Assembly: GCA_019241095.1 (NCBI GenBank)
Contig: JAFAXJ010000288.1
Span: forward strand, 1 to 9,176
Origin: Verrucomicrobiota bacterium
Lineage (GTDB): Bacteria > Verrucomicrobiota > Verrucomicrobiia > Chthoniobacterales > JAFAMB01
Direction: 5' to 3'
Length of the DNA stretch: 9,176 bases
In this document: positions 6,127 to 9,176 of the stretch, piece by piece
Layout: each line of letters opens with the position of its first letter
Position numbering within the stretch: position 1 is the stretch's first letter
The notes under the pieces: generated by a model
What the model was told of the DNA's origin: nothing
Seen by the model: only the letters and a program-made list of their open reading frames with translations
Databases searched by the model: none
Translations under genes and position numbers: made by a program

Positions 6127-7094
6127 CGACGAAGACGAATCCAGCTGACTGGTCGACCTCTTATTCGCAGTATTTGGCGCGCTCAGCGGCGCTGTCCGCC
6201 CGGACGCTGAATCTCTACCAATTGGCGTTGGAGCGCATCTCGCAAGGCAAGCTTCCGCCAACCATTTTTCAAGACCATTTTCCCGCGTTTGCCGCTGCCC
6301 ATACGGCTGGATTCTCGAGAAGCCTTTCTACGGTCGCCTCGCGATTCTTGAGCAACCTGGTGCATCTGGGAGTAAGTTTCGCAAAACCAGACTCCGCGAC
6401 GCCAGAACCTGAAATAATTCCGCCACGATTTGACGAGTCCAACCCGGCGCGCTGGTATGAAGAACTTGCCGAGTACGCCGGCCAGTTAAATGCATGCGCG
6501 CTTAAGGCGTACCGCACGCAACTTGATCGCGTTGCCGCCGGGCAAACGACGCCGAGCGAGGTTCAACAGGAGGCTACCGAGCGAATGTCGGGCCAGCTGC
6601 CCGATTTTATGCAGTCGATGACGCGGGCATACTTCGACTTTCTTAATGGCTTGAACGATATCCGTTCCAATTACGAAGAAACCTACTTTCAGGGTGTGCT
6701 GGCCAAAGCGAAGGAAGATAGCGAGGCGCCGGCGGCTCTCGCATTGACCGGCCCCCTCGGCTCAACCGTTACAGCGTCGATATCGGTGACCAACACAAGC
6801 GATCAACGAGCTCGTATACTTCCTCAGATTTTCGACGTGCGCCGGGTAGATGGCGTGGGTCCGAGTGTTATTCCCGACGTCGTGTTCGCTCCCGAAACTC
6901 TCGAGCTTGACTCGGACGAGGAGGGCACGCTTAGTCCTTCTTTGCAGCTCGATCCAGCGAAGTACGATGTCGACGCGCTCTACGCCGGCAAACTGCATCT
7001 GGTCGGCGCTTCCGAGGTTCCACTCGAGCTCGAATTGCGCATTCTCGCCACAACCGGCGCGCCGCATCCTGCCAACAGCGAACCGCCGGTATGA
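6123..7094 (+). CDS. Unrecognised 323-aa protein: duplicated helical unit plus beta-sandwich, coupled to PKS
   Basis: I recognise no family. Residues 14-79 and 112-177 align without gaps at a constant offset of 98. Shared positions include Tyr14/112, Leu24/122, Ala26/124, Leu29/127, Tyr32/130, Leu36/134, Arg38/136, Gly42/140, Pro46/144, Gln50/148, Phe64/162, Phe75/173, Leu76/174 and Leu79/177. This means two copies of a helical unit with the pattern LxAxxLxxYxxxLxRhxxGxxxP, joined by a Pro/Glu-rich linker (about 84-110). From about 205 to 312 the sequence turns strand-like (GPLGSTVTASISVTNTSDQ, LHLVGASEVPLELELRIL), resembling an Ig-like or CARDB-type beta-sandwich. There is no signal peptide, membrane helix or catalytic motif. 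ATGA overlaps join it to the ORF before and to the PKS after, so it is probably made together with the synthase. The helical part is faintly phasin/PhaE-like. A scaffold, docking or granule/membrane role is inference. The gene itself looks real (length, codon use, coupling). Confidence 0.85.
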   Translation: MTTKTNPADWSTSYSQYLARSAALSARTLNLYQLALERISQGKLPPTIFQDHFPAFAAAHTAGFSRSLSTVASRFLSNLVHLGVSFAKPDSATPEPEIIPPRFDESNPARWYEELAEYAGQLNACALKAYRTQLDRVAAGQTTPSEVQQEATERMSGQLPDFMQSMTRAYFDFLNGLNDIRSNYEETYFQGVLAKAKEDSEAPAALALTGPLGSTVTASISVTNTSDQRARILPQIFDVRRVDGVGPSVIPDVVFAPETLELDSDEEGTLSPSLQLDPAKYDVDALYAGKLHLVGASEVPLELELRILATTGAPHPANSEPPV

Positions 7095-9176
7095 CCCCGC
7101 GCCGCACCGTACGCGCACCCGACAAGCAAGCCACTCCCGTCGCGATCGTCGGAATGGCGGGACGGTTTCCCGGGGCGAACAGCGTCGAGGAACTCTGGAC
7201 CAATCTTGCCAACGGCCTGGAGTCCATCACCATTCTTACGCAGGAAGAAATGCGTGCGGCCGGGATTCCAGAGAGTATTTCGAAACTGCCAGGATACGTA
7301 AACGCCGCTCCATTGCTCGATGAAGTGGATTGTTTCGATGCGCAATTTTTCGGATTTTCTGCGCGCGATGCCGCGCTGACAGACCCGCAGCATCGTCTAT
7401 TCCTCGAAACAGCGTGGCAGGCGTTGGAGGACGCCGGTTACGATCCCGCGCGCTTTCCGGGTGCAATCGGTGTTTTCGGCGGATGTGAACTGAGCGGTTA
7501 CCTCGGCCACCTGTACCAGAACCTGGATTCGCTGAAGTACATCGACGGTATGCAACTGATGGTCACGAACGACAAGGACCACCTTTGCACACAGGTTTCC
7601 TACCGGCTCAATCTGCGCGGGCCCAGCGTGGTGGTGCAGTCCACCTGCTCGACATCGTTAGTTGCCGTAGCGCTTGCCTGCGAGAGTCTGAAAGAAGCTC
7701 GCTGCGACATGGCATTGGCCGGTGGCGTAACCGTGAAAGTGCCACAAAAGGCCGGCTACTTTTACAGCCCTGGATCGATTCTCTCGCCGGATGGGCATTG
7801 CCGGCCGTTTGACGCCAACGCTCAGGGAACCATTGTTGGCAGCGGCGTCGGGCTGGTAGTGCTGAAACGTCTGCGGGAAGCGATCGCGGCTCGTGATAAC
7901 ATCCGCGCGGTAATCCTCGGCATCGGGATCAACAATGATGGTAATGACAAAGTCGGTTACACCGCGCCGAGCCAACGCGGCCAAGCGGCAGCGATCCGCG
8001 CAGCACTTCGAAGCTCCGGCGTGCCGGCAGAATCGATCGGCTACATTGAAGCCCACGGCACTGGTACGATTCTCGGCGACCCGATCGAATTATCTGCATT
8101 GACCGAAGTTTTCCGCGAATCGTCGAGTCGTCGTGGATTTTGCGGCATTGGATCTGCTAAATCGAATTTTGGACATCTTTCGTGTGCAGCCGGTGTTACC
8201 GGCTTGATCAAAACGGTACTGGCGCTGGAAAATCACGCGATACCACCAACCGTCCACTACACGGCACCGAATCCGGCCATCGACTTGGCAGCTAGTCCAT
8301 TCTATGTGACGACTCAATTGAGTCGATGGGAACGCAATGGCGCCCCGCGCCGGGGCGCTGTGAGTTCTTTTGGCGTGGGCGGTACCAATGTGCACGTCAT
8401 CGTTGAGGAAGCGCCGCCGCGTGAGGAGCGGCCGGGCAAACGTCCTCATCAGCTCCTTACCATTAGTGCGCGAAGCGAGGCGGCGCTGAATGAGGCGTGT
8501 AGGCTATTGGCGGCTCATATGAGAACCCATCCGGAAATGGATGTGGCTGATATCGCATTCACGCTGCACTTGGGCAGGCACTTTTTCCAACACAGGCGCG
8601 CGGTGGTGATTGATCGGGAGCGCGCACGTTTAATAGAGTCTCTCGATTTGGCAGACAAGCTGCCCCCAACCGTTGCGGGAGGCGACCGGCAGATCGTATT
8701 CTTATTTCCCGGTCAAGGATCGCAATATCCCGGAATGGCGGCTGGACTCTATAAAACCGAGGCCGTCGCGCGGCGGGCGATCGATCGATGCGCACGAATT
8801 CTGGAATCCACTGTGAGGGGGGATCTCAGGAAAATTCTATTCGCAGCGAACAATTGGAAGCACGCGAACGAAGCGTTGAAGAACACAAAGTGGGCGCAGC
8901 CGGCGCTGTTTACTGTCGGCTACGCGCTCGCAGAGTTGTGGTCCTCCTGGGGTTTGAAGCCCGCTGCGATGATCGGACACAGTGTGGGTGAGTTTGTGGC
9001 CGCGACTCTGGCCGGCGTCATGAGCCTCGAGGATGCGCTGATGCTGATTGCCAGGCGTGGCCGCCTGATTTCGGAATTGCCGAGAGGCTCAATGCTTGCG
9101 GTCCTGCGTCCGGCACGCGATCTCGAATGTTTCGTAACGAGAAAGCTATCCATTGCGGCCATCAACGGGCAGGGTT
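7091..9176 (+). CDS. Type I modular polyketide synthase, KS-AT portion, 3' end cut by window edge
   Basis: A multidomain cytoplasmic enzyme that extends an acyl chain by decarboxylative condensation. 695 codons are visible and the frame runs off the right edge. The ketosynthase starts almost at the N-terminus (VAIVGMAGRFPGA from about residue 17) and ends near 440. Its triad is Cys186 in QSTCSTSLVAV, His322 in EAHGTGT and His362 in KSNFGHL; DPQHRLFLE and SSFGVGGTNVHVI are also typical. A linker of about 90 residues leads to the acyltransferase, with PGQGSQYPGM (GQGSQ at 541-545) and the nucleophile Ser631 in GHSVGEFVAA, then ARRGRLI. A hydrophobic residue after Ser (V, not Q) predicts malonyl-CoA. 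STCSTS instead of the usual TACSSS, with GSILSPDGHCRPFDA, resembles KS domains of mixed NRPS/PKS systems. No loading module or clear N-terminal docking helix is seen, so the starter probably comes from another protein. The ATG at 7091 overlaps the previous stop; no Shine-Dalgarno, consistent with coupling. Confidence 0.97.
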   Translation, partial: MTPRRTVRAPDKQATPVAIVGMAGRFPGANSVEELWTNLANGLESITILTQEEMRAAGIPESISKLPGYVNAAPLLDEVDCFDAQFFGFSARDAALTDPQHRLFLETAWQALEDAGYDPARFPGAIGVFGGCELSGYLGHLYQNLDSLKYIDGMQLMVTNDKDHLCTQVSYRLNLRGPSVVVQSTCSTSLVAVALACESLKEARCDMALAGGVTVKVPQKAGYFYSPGSILSPDGHCRPFDANAQGTIVGSGVGLVVLKRLREAIAARDNIRAVILGIGINNDGNDKVGYTAPSQRGQAAAIRAALRSSGVPAESIGYIEAHGTGTILGDPIELSALTEVFRESSSRRGFCGIGSAKSNFGHLSCAAGVTGLIKTVLALENHAIPPTVHYTAPNPAIDLAASPFYVTTQLSRWERNGAPRRGAVSSFGVGGTNVHVIVEEAPPREERPGKRPHQLLTISARSEAALNEACRLLAAHMRTHPEMDVADIAFTLHLGRHFFQHRRAVVIDRERARLIESLDLADKLPPTVAGGDRQIVFLFPGQGSQYPGMAAGLYKTEAVARRAIDRCARILESTVRGDLRKILFAANNWKHANEALKNTKWAQPALFTVGYALAELWSSWGLKPAAMIGHSVGEFVAATLAGVMSLEDALMLIARRGRLISELPRGSMLAVLRPARDLECFVTRKLSIAAINGQG

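Noticed and set aside
6850..7323. 157-codon plus-strand frame spanning the junction of the 323-aa gene and the PKS
   Set aside because: It is the +1 shadow of two strongly supported genes, with a Ser/Arg-rich product lacking any motif.
1..9176. CRISPR arrays, tRNA or rRNA genes, phage attachment sites
   Set aside because: I looked for regularly spaced repeats, cloverleaf-like segments and rRNA signatures and saw none.

Overview
The window looks like a mid-GC chromosome segment from a Gram-negative, probably soil-living bacterium. An Acidobacteriota- or Verrucomicrobiota-like source is my guess from the mixture of gene families; no marker gene settles it. It divides into two very different parts. 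The left 5.6 kb holds mostly minus-strand genes, many of them decayed. The right 3.3 kb is a compact plus-strand operon that opens a polyketide biosynthesis locus and runs off the right edge.

Left part: (1) the 5' portion of an NRAMP/MntH-type Mn2+/Fe2+ transporter, minus strand and cut by the left edge, with a palindrome in its leader that could be a metalloregulator site. (2) A YbfB/YjiJ-type MFS transporter pseudogene with an internal deletion, a frameshift and a missing C-terminal half. (3) An intact NAD(P)-binding atypical-SDR protein (YwnB-like) with a good ribosome binding site and two phased TTAGTAA repeats upstream. (4) A strongly decayed kelch-repeat (galactose-oxidase-like) pseudogene, readable only by switching frames. 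(5) A small secreted histidine-rich protein on the plus strand. (6) A weak ORF containing a 14-bp tandem duplication. (7) A remnant of an IS3-family insertion sequence: orfA with three frameshifts, no orfB, and one plausible terminal repeat. AT-richer stretches without convincing genes separate these.

Right part: after the IS remnant, three plus-strand frames are joined by two ATGA stop/start overlaps. They are a small uncertain ORF (73 aa), an unrecognised 323-aa protein, and a type I modular polyketide synthase with KS and AT domains, open at the right edge. The overlaps imply co-translation. The 323-aa protein is the most interesting object here. It has two copies of an approximately 66-residue helical unit exactly 98 residues apart, followed by a predicted beta-sandwich. 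It has no catalytic motif I recognise, so a structural, docking or accessory role for the synthase is plausible but unproven. The KS has its Cys-His-His triad, with an atypical STCSTS active-site context. The AT has GHSVGE, suggesting malonyl-CoA.
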